A stretch of DNA of 64,000 nucleotides from Stictocephala bisonia (taxonomy: Eukaryota; Arthropoda; Insecta; Hemiptera; Membracidae), in contig JAQJVL010000123.1 in assembly GCA_035578905.1 (NCBI GenBank), forward strand, positions 2,083,384-2,147,383. The letters run 5' to 3'. A model generated the notes under the pieces. It worked only from the letters and a program-made list of their open reading frames with translations. It made no database searches and was not told the origin of the DNA. This document shows, one piece after another, positions 26,226 to 37,197 of this stretch (positions are counted from its first letter, which is position 1; every line of letters begins with the position of its first letter). The position numbers and the translations under genes were made by a program.

Positions 26226-26935
26226 GTTTTAATGAACACCACCCTTTCCACCCACGTTAACGGCCCTGGCTCCCACAAAAATAGGGAGTAAACGGCCATC
26301 CACCCCATCTATATTTGTAACAAGTTGATAACCCATATCCCATCTACATGTACGACATTGACGTGCCTCCCACCCACCGAGATGTAATAGATTGATAGAA
26401 CACACTTAGGACCCTCCCATCTATCCAAACACCGAAGATCTTGATTATTCCATCAATTATAATCCACACACATAAGATATTGATTCTTCTGTCATACCAC
26501 ACATCCCTACACCTAACAACTAAATGGCCTTCCCAACTATACCTATCCATATTGATGGCTCTGCCCCTCCACACTTTAAAAATTAATGACCCTCTCATAT
26601 ATCCATAACCGTAAGATATTTATGTTACTACATTCATCCATTTATGTAAGACCTTAAAGGCCCTCATTTCTATCCATACCCGTAAGGTATTAATGGAATT
26701 CCCATCCCCCCATACATTTATCTAAGATATCGAAGTTCTACACTATGATAGTGGGTGGTAGAAACGTCTTAGATAAATGTACAATATTTTACAATATCTT
26801 AGATAAATGTGTGGATGAGAGAGAGGGCCATGAGGTCTCAAATGTATGGAGAGATGGGAAGGCCATCAAAACCCAGTTAAGACCTTTATGACCCACCAAT
26901 CCATCCATACCATAGATATCCTTCCTATACAACAA
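26226..26935. repeat. decayed satellite-like region with an orientation switch
   Basis: Phrases of the type CCCATCTATCCATA and CCGTAAGATATT(A/T)ATG recur irregularly. Near 26760 the orientation flips: CATTTATCTAAGATAT (about 26723) is followed by its inverse ATATCTTAGATAAATG (about 26803) and GGATGAGAG-type words. An 84-codon minus-strand frame across it is an artefact. Confidence 0.5.
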
Positions 26936-27551
26936 CTGGATTGTTCCCTCCACGTTAAGAACACAGTTGGAAGCAGTGTACCACCCGAGTAAGCCCCCGA
27001 TTCTGGCCTTACACTTATATAATCTGTTCTAGATGTACAGCGGTCAAAATTATTAAAATGCTACTTACTTTATACTAAACTAGCTAACAGCCCTTGCTTC
27101 ACTACTGGTTGGTTCTCTGCGCTTGCTTACTCTCCCCTCCGTGGTTCTCTCTAAACCTCGGCCCACTTCCGGTCTCCCAGGTCTAGGAATTTTTAGTATA
27201 GGAACCCCTATAATCATAATTCGTAATTGTGCAATAATTGTTCAATATTTTAATACTGAAGGACACAAGAAGCCCTCAAAGTACATACCGGACTATGGAG
27301 ATAGGCTTGTAGGAGAGATAGTGCTAGGCGTGTAGGAGAGGTAGTGCAAACCTCTCTTACGTCTATTGCTATTGTGTTAAGTCTGTTCAAAATCTAGCCT
27401 TAGATATAATTTAGGATGGTGCTATGTTTATATAGTTTGCTGGATGGTGCTTGTGTGGATATGTCAACATAGTTATAAAGATTGAACTCTGGATAAATGT
27501 TGATGTAGTAATAACAATAATTAAATTAATTGTACTTCTTTTATATTGTGA
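26936..27551. other. unassigned DNA with a possible Helitron 3' terminus
   Basis: A|CTAGCTAACAGCCCTTGCTT at 27079-27098 looks like the minus-strand 3' end (CTAG|T) of another Helitron-like element, but I could not find its stem-loop or 5' end. The 70-codon frame at 27123 is not recognisable. Confidence 0.35.
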
Positions 27552-28394
27552 CTAGCAACCCCGTTGCGGCTTCGCCCGCAAACTTTCAAATTGCATACAA
27601 AATGTATGAAATTTAAAATTTTCATAATACAAATTATAAGTATTTATAAACATAAAAGCATTTTAGTTCATGGACTTAGGCTAAAAATTTGTGTAAGAAG
27701 CAGAAGATATGCTTGCTTATTTTTCCTTTTGTATCATCTATACTAAAAGCGTAAATTATAATAATTGTTAAGAGTTTATAATATGTTTTTTCACATTGAT
27801 GTATTATAGGTTAATTACATTCAATCTGCCAGTGAGCCTGTAAATTCTCTTAGATTACGCGTTTTGACTTTTATGTCATCATCAGATCCTTAATAACCTT
27901 GAAACATTTTAAAATTTATTCTTAATGGTCTTGTCAATTTTTTTTTAAAAGCACTTAACATAAATAACTAAAATAATTTATTTAAGAATCTGATGATGAC
28001 ATAAAAGCCGAAACGCATAATCCAAGAGGCTTTACAGGATCACTGGCAGATTGAAGGTAATTAACCTATATTACATTAAATCAAAATTAATTGAGAAAAA
28101 CAACAACAAAATGACAATTTTCACAAGGGCTTAAAAAAGTTTATAAATAAGCTAATATTATTACTTTTAATTTCAAGTTATAAATTTGTAATACAAAAAT
28201 TTACTATCATATTATGCATGCACATTTAAGAATTTTAAGTATAAATTACCGAAAAACTTCTTTATAAACTACGTTATTTGTCTTTCCTCTTGGTGTTAAA
28301 GTAAATAAACTTGAGGACTGCTTACTTCTAGGACAGGCTAACTAAATTTGTTCGAGGGAATAGCACACTTCTCTCATATATATGCCTGCAAATT

Positions 28395-28826
28395 TTAAGG
28401 ACTGTCCTTGATAATTATTAACAGTAATTGCATAAGACAAATTAATAGGGAACTGTACTCTTTTGAATAGTCTGTAGGAATTAATTGGATTCTATGAATA
28501 AATACAGATTCTCCTCTAGTACTGCTGGTAATAATACTCGCTTCAATAACGTTTTTCTGGAGAGCAGTTACTCGTAAACGTGTACCTTTACATAATTTCG
28601 GTGGAAAAAGGTTTCTGAGAAGCATGATTGGTGTTCCAATTTTTAAAGTGGGTCAATGTGGTGTAAACCCAGGTGGACTGACAGTATGCAAAATTCAGTT
28701 GGAAATTGTACATCATCTAATTGTAAAATTGAATCTAATGATAGGTATTCAACTTTTGTTTCTTGAAAAGAGTTTAGTAAAATAGTATTTCTACAGCTGT
28801 CTCACTTTTTGGAGCCAATAAATCAA
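28395..28826 (-). pseudogene. Helitron helicase (PIF1-like), C-terminal part
   Basis: Read on the minus strand, this begins LAPKSETAVEIL, continues in other frames with VEYLSLDSILQLDDVQFPTEF, and then reads GTPIMLLRNLFPPKLCKGTR, NVIEASIITSSTRGESVF and IQLIPTDY. These match the C-terminal helicase region of Helitron Rep/helicase proteins, a PIF1/RecD-like superfamily 1 helicase used in rolling-circle transposition. There are several frame changes and stops between blocks. The expected continuation after IPTDY is lost. The upstream part of the gene lies at 30366-30620, beyond an inserted LINE. Confidence 0.8.
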
Positions 28827-30365
28827 TAAATCCCACAAGGATCTCACCTCGGCTCTTTCCTTTTTACCATCTTTCTGAACAATATTACCGAGTGCATTGA
28901 TGTGGATTGTCTTTTTTTGCTGATGATATGAAAGTTTCGACTGTGTCTTCCCTGAATGACTGTGATATAATTCAGCGTTGTCTTGAAAGAATTGAGGACT
29001 GGTGCGCTCGAGATGGTATGAGGATTAATTCTGAAAAATGCGCTGTTGTCTCCTTCCATCGATCTACTATACCATTGCTGCATGATTATACTATTGGACA
29101 GTCTTCAATCTCTCGAATGTGTACGATTCGTGACCTAGGTGTTACCCTTTCATCTGATCTAAACCCAGCTTACCACATTGATGACATTGTCAGCAGAGGG
29201 ACTCGTGCCCTTGGGCTTCTTATCAGAATGGCTAGAACTGGGTTGAGTGTCAATGCGTTGAAGTTCCTTTATATTGCCCTGGTGAGGTCTATATTGGAGT
29301 TTGCCAGCGTTGTATGGTCCTCATACCAGATTGTACACATCCAGCGTCTTCAGAAGGTCCAGGACCGCTTTCTGCGTGTGGTGGGAGTGCTGTACTTGGT
29401 TTCAACTATGGCACTGTACCGCCGGCACGGATTGGGACTCTCTTGGGCTTGGACTCTTTGCGAGCTAGAAGGCAGCTACTTGATAGGTCGTTCCTGCACA
29501 AACTGCTCAGGTCTGAAGTTATTTGCCCTGAACTTCTAAGCTCCATTGACATCAGAGTGCCTTGTCGTACACGCTCACTGGACCTATTTTACCATCGATC
29601 CCATACGACCCATTACATGTCATTAAGTGCTGTTCCTCGCCTTCTTCGACTTGGAAACCTCGTCTGTCCCGATCACGACTTCTTCCATGACAGTAGTCAA
29701 TATCTTAAGAAGGTTTTTCTCTCCTTGGAAATCTTAGAGGATGTCTAAAGTGACGCTGTTCGTCAGGCTAGAATAATCAACTTGAATGTATATGGTTGAG
29801 TAATTTAATTATTGTTGATTTAAACTAATTTGTAACTGATATTTATTATATATATTTATTCAATTACTGTTAGGAGTTTGTTATTTTCTCAGATATATAT
29901 TATTGTTATATTATCACATAATTGTCTGTTGCTGTTTTCTTATAGCATTGCAATACTATTGAGAAAGTTACCCGTTATCTCTGTAAATATATTATGATAA
30001 CTAATTTTAGGATTTATAGTTTCGATTGGTTCCTTGTTTGAGTATTATGGTAGAGCAGTTGAAATATTTATATTGTTATTAGTTGTTATATGGTATATAG
30101 GTACTGTTGTTTGTATTATTATCTTAAATGAACATGTTGCGAAGCACATGTTTAAGTGATGTAAATATTCCTATTAACAATTTTTTATATATTGAGTTTT
30201 CTCAAATTTATTTTCAGTTAAACTAATATCGCAGATTACGCCAAATATGTATGTATCCTTTAAATACTGTTAGATTTTTCTATTTTTAATACAAGCTATT
30301 CATTATATCTTGGTTTATGTATGTAACTCTTTGTAAATTGGTGTTTGCCATTAATAAATAAATAA
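28827..30365 (+). mobile_element. 5'-truncated I/Jockey-type LINE with reverse transcriptase remnant
   Basis: Coding similarity starts at reverse transcriptase motif B (PQGSHLGSFLFTIFLN). It continues through motif C (FFADDMKVST), ERIEDWCARDGMRINSEKC, FLYIALVRSILEFASVVW and QRLQKVQDRFLRVVG. A frameshift near 29390 then leads to LGLDSLRARRQLLDRSFLHK and the C-terminal end at 29748. The 3' UTR ends in AATAAATAAATAAATAAAAA (30352-30371). This family differs from the other LINEs here. It lies in opposite orientation inside the Helitron helicase and split it exactly between WLCEKAI and LAPKSE. Confidence 0.8.
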
Positions 30366-30620
30366 ATAAAAAAATATTGCTTTTTCACAAAGCCATTCAG
30401 TTGATTTGTGCTTAATTTAGTATATATTTTGTTCATTAGTTCCTTTAGAGTACGTACCATATTTCCTAGTTCTGATGCCAAATAGATCTTTCCTCCAGAT
30501 TCGGAATATTTACCATCACCTATTCTCAAAAGTAGATCAGAAAGGTTTCAAGCACTTTCATCAACTCTAAGATGAACTCTCATATTTTTTGTAAGAGAGA
30601 ATTTTATTGTAACACACACA
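30366..30620 (-). pseudogene. Helitron helicase (PIF1-like), middle part
   Basis: The minus-strand translation shows LTKNMRVHLRVDESA, then after a stop LSDLLLRIGDGKYSESGGK, and in another frame STEWLCEKAI. These are signature blocks of the Helitron helicase (LTxNMRV, LLxIGxGK, CERAILAPKN). The gene resumes at 28826 after the inserted LINE. The N-terminal helicase motifs and the Rep nuclease domain are not visible upstream, so only a fragment survives. Confidence 0.8.
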
Positions 30621-30793
30621 TCAAAATCAGTCATAATAATAGAGCTTGACAGAGAAGCTGGAGGAATTGTAGGATGGGTGTAGAATGAACAGGATGGTTG
30701 ACAGTCCACTGATCAGAGGAGCTTCTGGGTGGAGATGTTCTCATAGGTGAAGGATATGTTGATGTCACAGCAAGTAAGACGTCGAAATGGCCA

Positions 30794-30955
30794 TCAAATT
30801 GTTTCCCCTGAACCGGAGACGTCGTTTATACATTTTATTCTCTCATACTTGGCCATAAGTTTGCCATCACGATATATTTCAAACTTGAAGGGGGAAATGT
30901 CTCCCTCTGCCTTGAGCTCACAATAATTACCGTAATTCTTACATTTAGGCTTTTC
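30794..30955 (-). other. 53-codon coding-like stretch inside Helitron A, possibly captured
   Basis: The minus-strand frame reads EKPKCKNYGNYCELKAEGD, SPFKFEIYRDGKLMAKYE and RIKCINDVSGSGETI, then stops. It has no ATG at its start and is preceded by a stop. Its amino-acid balance looks like a real protein segment. It resembles none of the Helitron domains I know, sits where the N-terminal helicase should be, and is absent from copy B. A captured exon fragment is one explanation; chance or another transposon are others. Confidence 0.3.
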
Positions 30956-31460
30956 GTATATCTATTGTAACTTATTGGACTATTGTTGGCTTACCCGGTG
31001 CATAGTGAACTATTTTGACCTCTGATAGTTGTTAGACACGTGATTTACGATAGCTATCCGTACCTCAGACGATCGAGACGCTAAACCGTGAAAAATGTAA
31101 GACAGGGAGTAAAATAGGCATGTACCATCCCCAAGATTACATGGTGAGGAACATCCTCACCATCTACGACTACATTCACAGATTAAACTATGTCTTGAAG
31201 AAAGGCAAGAAAAAAGAATCTGGGTCATAAAAAAATGAAAATGATGAAACCTCTCTTCAAGGGAATTAATATGTACACGTTAACTTCAATTACACAAACT
31301 TCAGAAAGAAATATTACATACAACTAAAAACAATAACAATTAAACTAATTTGTCAACAAATAAAAAATAATACATATGTAACAAATTTGTGTCATGTTTA
31401 TGTTTTTGTGTTCAGCTGTTTTAATTAAATTAATGCCAATATTACTCTTATTTGAAAAAA

Positions 31461-31841
31461 CTAGCCGACCCGTGCGAAGCATTCGCACTGTATTCTCTTT
31501 AAATCCCTCTTAATTAAAGTGCACACAGTATAGTTAGTAACGCATAGTTAGAGTGCAATTTAACCTAATGTTTGTTTTGATTTATTTAATTCACATGTTA
31601 CAGCTGATGGAATAATGTAAATAAACATTTCAAGTTTAAATTACTTGCAGAATGATATAATAGGTCATTTTTCCAAAAAAACTATTGGAAAATGAGAGAT
31701 TTGTATATTTTCATCAAGTATTGGGTAAAAAAAGCTTTAAAATGACACCTCATTTATGAAAATTGGTGAAGAATTAAGGAAGTTATGGCGTACCGACAAA
31801 AAAAAGTACTTTAGAAATTATAATATATATAGATATATAGA
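31461..31841 (-). mobile_element. 381-bp non-autonomous Helitron nested in copy A
   Basis: On the minus strand the 5' end is A|TCTATATATCTATATATATT (31841). The 3' end has a GTGCGAATGCTTCGCAC hairpin, then GGGTCGGCTAG|T (31461). At the corresponding place copy B has continuous sequence (around 35627-35645), so the insertion fell between A and T without duplication, as Helitrons do. Confidence 0.8.
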
Positions 31842-32923
31842 TTGAATGTTTGGGGGGGGGGGCTGTTTATACTCCTCAGAAATGGGGTTTAAAAAACCCT
31901 TTCTTAGCACGCACTAACACCATAAAATGAATGTAATGTAAAAGTTTCAAGTAACTATCTTTTAAGGTTTATGCTGTAAGTTGATTTTAGATCGGCCCCT
32001 ATGTATTTATAATGAAGAGGTGTAAACTATTGGTATTTATGCAGTTTCTTGCCACCAAACAAATTTGGAACATTTTGCTTGAAATGGGTCTAGAATTGGC
32101 TGTATTTTTTTATTTTAATGTGTTTTTTTGCGCTGAATACAAATTTGAAAACTATGTTGGTCTATTACAAATATTTCTCGAGATATAATGGTAAAACTAC
32201 TATCGCGGCGGATCGCGATTAGCAGCCATTACGCGATCATTATATACAACAACTATTAATCACAAAAACCGAATTCACCTATATTCCCGCCGGAGTGACG
32301 GTGGGCAGGCCGTCACGGAGGCCAAACACTCCAATTTAACGCAAATTACGAATTTTTGTTGAGAAAATAGACAATTAAGATAAGTTGGGTTATGTCAGTA
32401 AAAAATGCATTTTTCGAGCTGAAAAAATAGTTTTATTACAAAACCAGTTATATATTTGTGTTCAGCATAAAAAACACGAGAAATTAAACAAATTAGTCGA
32501 GAAATAACAATTTTTAAAAAAAAGTTTGTTTTTTCGTTATCAGAAAAAAATTAGTTTTTCAATTTTTCGGTAAAAAACGAGTTTTCCGCGGATGAAATCA
32601 AACTCCTCAAGAGATATAAACTCATTTTTCACCACTTTTTCAACATTAAATCATATTTTCAGAGGTGGCAATAAAGTGCATAATTACCAAACTTTTTACA
32701 AAAAGCATGATTTTCGCACCTCAATATTACAATATCCCAAAATTCTTTCTTAGCACTCACCTAGACCCTAAAATGAAGGTACTGTTAAAATTTCAAGTGC
32801 CTACTTTTGTGGTTAAGTCTGTGCGTTGATTTAGAATATTTTACTTCTTTTATAAAATATAGATTCCGCTATAACTTGCCACAATAAAAAGTAAACAATC
32901 ATTAAGTGATAAAAACACATTTT

Positions 32924-33524
32924 CACTACACTACTATGAGTTTAGCTGTTTTCGTTATGTGTTTACAACCTGCGAAACATCATATTTTCAACAGCTGTCT
33001 ATTTTTTACTACCGAAAGTAACATTGTTTACAACCGAAAATTTTCCACAGTCAAGAACACCTGTTTTTATTCCGTAGTGTAGTGAAAAGTATCGTTCAAA
33101 ACTCGAGTGAAAGTGTTTTGTATGTTCTCGACCAATTGAAGTGCTCGACAAGTCTCGCACTTCAAGCATATGGTCTCGAACATGCAAAACCCCACTTTCC
33201 ACTCTTGTTATGAAAATACTATTTCACTACACTACTATGAGTTTAGCTGTTTTTGTTATGTGTTTACAACCTGCGAAACATCTATTTTCAACAGCTGTCT
33301 ATTGTTTACTACCGAAAGTAACTTTGTTTACAACCGAACATTTTCCACAGTCAACAACACCTATTTTTATTCCGTGGTGTAGTGAAAAGTATCGTTCAAA
33401 ACTCGAGTGAAAGTGTTTTGTATGTTCTCGACCATTCGAAGTGCTCGGCAAGTCTCGAACTTCAAACATATGGTCTCGAACATGCAAAACCCCACTTTCC
33501 ACTCTTGTTATGAAATATACTATT
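32924..33524. repeat. two tandem ~300-bp units related to the 35-kb foldback element
   Basis: CACTACACTACTATGAGTTT starts at 32924 and 33225. Each unit ends near CTTTCCACTCTTGTTATGAA. Each carries a 67-codon minus-strand frame (32999-33202 and 33299-33502) beginning MESGVLHVRDHM. The same sequence builds the foldback at 35002-35473. Confidence 0.85.
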
Positions 33525-33790
33525 TTAGTAGTGAACTAAAACAGCTGATTTTGTTATATCCGAGATATTGAATTATTTTCATGAGTGTACGACTGCCATT
33601 GATACGCATGCTCGAACCAGACGCTTGGCACTACGGCACGGTCTGTACGTTTTTAAGAATAGCATGGAGAGATATACATTTTTCAAAAAGTAACAGCTGT
33701 TCAAAGGTAAATAATGATGTTTATCAAGTTTTCATAGCTGTTGGAATGTAAATAATGATAGTTATAATACTGAGAAGGTTATATAATTGA
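33525..33790. other. short unassigned spacer
   Basis: No recognisable feature between the tandem units and Helitron B. Confidence 0.4.
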
Positions 33791-34872
33791 CTAGCACTCC
33801 CATTGCGGCTTCACTCGCAAACTTTCAAAAGTATGAAATTTATAATTTTTTAAATTCAAATTACAAGTATTTGTAAACATAAAAGCATTTTAGTTTATGA
33901 ACTTAGGCTAAAAAGTTGTGTAAGAAGAAGAAGATTCTATTTTGCCTTTTTTTATTATCTATACTAAAAGCGCAAATTACTGTATAATAATTGTTAAGAG
34001 TATGTGATAATATGTTTTCCACAATGATGTAAGGTAAATTACCTTCAATCTGACAGTGATCCTGTAAATCCTCTTGGATTACGCATTTCGGCTTTTATGC
34101 CATAATCAGATCCTTAATAAACTTGACACAATTTTTAATTTATTCTTAATAGTCTTGTCAAATTAAAACAAAACTAAACGTCAAATATATTTATTTGAGG
34201 ATCTGATGATAGCATAAAAGCCGAAATTCATAATCTAAAAGGATATAAAGGATCACTGGCAGATTGAAGCTAATTCACATTAGTACATTAATCAGATGTG
34301 ATTTAGAAAAACAACAGCAAAATGAAATATTTGTCATTGGTTTAAAAAAAATTAAACTAATATTATTACTTTTTATTTCAAGTTATAAATTTGTAATACA
34401 ACAATTTACTATCATATTATGCATGCCTATTTAAGAATTTTAAGCATAAATTACCGAAAAACTTCTATATAAACTACGTTATTTGTCTTTTTTTTTTTGG
34501 TTTAAAGTAACTAAAATTGACGTACTGCTTACTCTAGGACAGGCTACTTAAAATTGTCCGAGGGAATAATAGTTCACTTTAAGGACTGTCCTTGAGAGTT
34601 GTTATGGAACTGTACTCTTTTGAATTAAAATGGATAGTCTGTATTGTTGGCTTACCCGGTTCATAGCGAACTGTTTGAATCTCTGCTAGTTGTTAGACAC
34701 GTGATTTACGATAGCTGCCCGTACTTCAGATGCTCGAGATGCAAAACCGTGTACAATATAAGACAGGGAGTAAAATAGGCATGCACCATCCCCAAGATCA
34801 CACGGCAAGGAACATCCTCACCATTTAAGACTATATTCACAGCTTCAACTATGTCTTGAATCTTGAAAAAAG

Positions 34873-34907
<35 letters not shown>

Positions 34908-35992
34908 GGGCCATAAAAGAAAAAAAAATGATGAAACGTCTTTTCCAGGGATTTAATATGTACATGTTAACTTCATAAAGAATTATTTACGTACAACTAA
35001 TTAGTATATTTCATAACAAGAGTGGAAAGTGAGGTTTTGCATGTTCGAGATCATATGTTTGAAGTGCGAGACTTGTCGAGCATTTCAAATGGTCGAGAAC
35101 ATACAAAACACTTTCACTCGAGTTTTGAACGATACTTTTCACTACACTACGGAATAAAAACAGGTTTTGTTGACTGTGGAAAAATAATTCACTACACTAC
35201 TATGAGTTTAGCTGTTTTCGTTATGTGTTTACAACCTGCGAAACATCATATTTTCAACAGCTGTCTATTGTTTACTACCGAAAGTAACATTGTTTACAAC
35301 AGAAAATTTTCCACAGTCAACAACGCCTGTTTTTATTCCGTATCGTTCAAAACTCGAGTGAAAGTGTTTTGTATGTTCTCGACCATTTGAAGTGCTCGAC
35401 AAGTCTCGCACTTCAAACATATGGTCTCGAACATGCAAAACCCCACTTTCCACTCTTGTTATGAAATATACTATTAAATAAAACTAATTTGTCAACAAAA
35501 AACAAAAAAATAACACAGTAATTAATCACATATGTAACAAATTTGTGTCATATTTATGTTTTTTGGTGTGTCAGTTGTATGAAATAAATTATTAAATTAA
35601 ATTAATGCGAATGTTATTCTTATGAGAGAAAATGGACTGTGTGGGGAGCTCTTTCTACCCCTCAGAAACGGAATTTCAAAAATCCTTTCTTAGCACGCAT
35701 TAAGATCATAAAACTAAGGCACTGTACAACATTTAAGTAGCTATATTTTATGGTGTATGCTGTACGTTGATTTTTAGATCGACCTCTATGTATTTCTTAT
35801 GGACAGGTGTAAACTTTGTACAAAAAAAATAATGATTTTCGCACCTCAACATTAAAATAAAAAAAAAACCCTTTCTTAGCACACACCTAGACCCTAAAAT
35901 GAAGGTACTGTCAACATTTCAAAATCCTACTTATTGTGGTTAGGGCTCTGCATTGATTTTTAATTTTTTAATTAGTATTTTATAAATATAGA
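33791..35992 (-). mobile_element. Helitron copy B, 2.2 kb deletion derivative
   Basis: The 3' end on the minus strand has a GCGAGTGAAGCCGC hairpin, then ...GTGCTAG|T (33791-33794). The 5' end is TCTATATTTATAAAATAC (35992). Relative to copy A the helicase region is deleted: the join near 34625 links material equivalent to about 28470 with about 30980. A foldback element (35002-35473) and an A-run (about 34876-34904) interrupt it. Confidence 0.75.
35002..35473. mobile_element. foldback element with ~180-bp inverted arms
   Basis: TAGTATATTTCATAACAAGA begins the left arm (35002-35183). The right arm (35307-35473) is its near-perfect inverse but lacks 15 bases, exactly the difference in arm length. 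The spacer of about 123 bp holds CACTACACTACTATGAGTTT. The arms include the MESGVLHVRDHM frame on both strands. Confidence 0.8.
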
Positions 35993-36490
35993 ATTTATAC
36001 CAAAGTAAATTTTCCGTCCAATGTTAAATTTTGAGTCTCAAAATATTATCTGTTTTTGTGGCCCATTGTGGGGCGCTAGTGTAGTCCCATGTAATACAGT
36101 TTTAAATCAGTTGTGTTTGTGGGCCTCACTAACTAACAAAATTACTGGCACACAAAATATTCCTATTAGAAGGGATATCTGTTGTAGGTGTATATAATGA
36201 AGGGTTATACATACAAATCTTATTAAAAGTTAGAGAAAGAGAGAGTTCAATTTTCTGATAGTATTGTTTTAATCATGACAGTAAAAAAGCAAACACAAGT
36301 CTTTCTGTGAGTATAGAATCATCAGATGTTAAATAAAATGAAAACTTTTGAAATGAGCTTAGTACAATAACAGACAGTACAATTAAAAATTGGTGAAAAA
36401 CACTACGTCAGCGATCCTATCGGCGAGAGCAGAGTAGCACGGGGTTCTATGCCTATTAGACCCATAGATGTAAAATAACATACTTCTTTA
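35993..36490. other. unassigned DNA
   Basis: No gene or repeat recognised between Helitron B and the Harbinger element. Confidence 0.45.
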
Positions 36491-36596
36491 AAACCCCCCA
36501 CACATGGTCCAAAATTTCGCCGGACACGTGGGGTGTTTCTCACAAACAGTCGAACCGTGTACCAAACAAGTTGGATATACATCATTCAGTTTTGCT

Positions 36597-36995
36597 ATGG
36601 ATTTTGAAACGACATTAGCTATTTGTGTGGGATTAGTTTGCTTAAATAAAAAGAAGAAGAAAAATATACGTTGTTGGTCTAAAAAATCGTTCTTGGAACG
36701 TGGAAAGCTTAGCCATATTATGCTACTAAATGAACTCGCCGTCAGTGAGCCTCAAAACTTTCAATATTATCTGAGGATGAAACAGAATAATTTTAAAGAA
36801 CTTTTAAAACGCGATTATAAATACATAGAGAAACAAGTTAGTCCTCGTAGAGACCCTATATCTGCAAAAGAACGTCTCGTAGCCACTCAGTTCAGTTCCT
36901 AGCAAATGGAAAAAGCTACGCGAATTTGAAATTCAGTTGTGAAATTTCTCCGCAAGCACTGGGGATTCCTGAAACATTTCCAGTTGTTTTTTATG
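36597..36995 (+). pseudogene. PIF/Harbinger transposase (HARBI1-like), N-terminal remnant
   Basis: From ATG at 36597 the frame gives LERGKLSHIMLLNELAVSEP, FQYYLRMKQNNFKELLKRD and ISAKERLVAT. A one-base shift near 36895 then leads to FLANGKSYANLKFSCEISP and IPETFPVVFYVLKED. These are the N-terminal blocks of Harbinger transposases (FxxxFRMSxxxFxxLL, RLxxTLRFLATGxSY, ISxxTVxxIIPET). The DDE catalytic domain is missing, so this is an internally deleted, inactive copy. Confidence 0.8.
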
Positions 36996-36998
36996 TTC

Positions 36999-37197
36999 TC
37001 AAAGAAGATATCTTCTCATACGTCCTCTTGACCAATTCCTGTTTTCTTGGAGCTTTGTCCTTTTTGATTTTTCTGCGGAATGAGGATCATAAATTTTCAA
37101 TTTTATTTTTTACAAATTTATCGTTGCAATCCGGATACAGTTACTTAAAGTTTTCCAAAAGGATGGCGTATCCCTCATTACTTGCATACTTATTGTA
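36999..37197 (-). pseudogene. MADF-domain accessory protein remnant of the Harbinger element
   Basis: Minus-strand translation gives AILLENFK, a stop, LYPDCNDKFVKNKIENL, a stop, SSFRRKIKKDKAPRKQEL. This follows the MADF pattern (LLE...YP.C...V..KI..LRSSFRRELKK) found in the second, Myb/MADF-like protein of PIF/Harbinger elements, which helps bind transposon ends. It has two in-frame stops and only the domain core remains. Opposite orientation to the transposase is usual in this superfamily. Confidence 0.55.

Larger units (their letters stand above)
27552..32863 (-). mobile_element. Helitron copy A, 5.3 kb with nested insertions
   Basis: On the minus strand the 5' end is A|TCTATATTTTATAAAAG (32863). 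The 3' end has a GCGGGCGAAGCCGC hairpin, then ...GCTAG|T (27552-27555). The body contains helicase remnants, a LINE (28827-30365) and a 381-bp Helitron (31461-31841). Copy B (33791-35992) shares 27552-28440, about 30985-31450, 31850-32035 and 32700-32860. These shared blocks support one family with B as a deletion derivative. Confidence 0.75.

Noticed and set aside
34870..34906. Long A-run as a retrotransposon poly(A) tail
   Set aside because: It lies within Helitron B in sequence shared with copy A, where an AAAGGCAAGAAAAAAG stretch is present; slippage explains it better.
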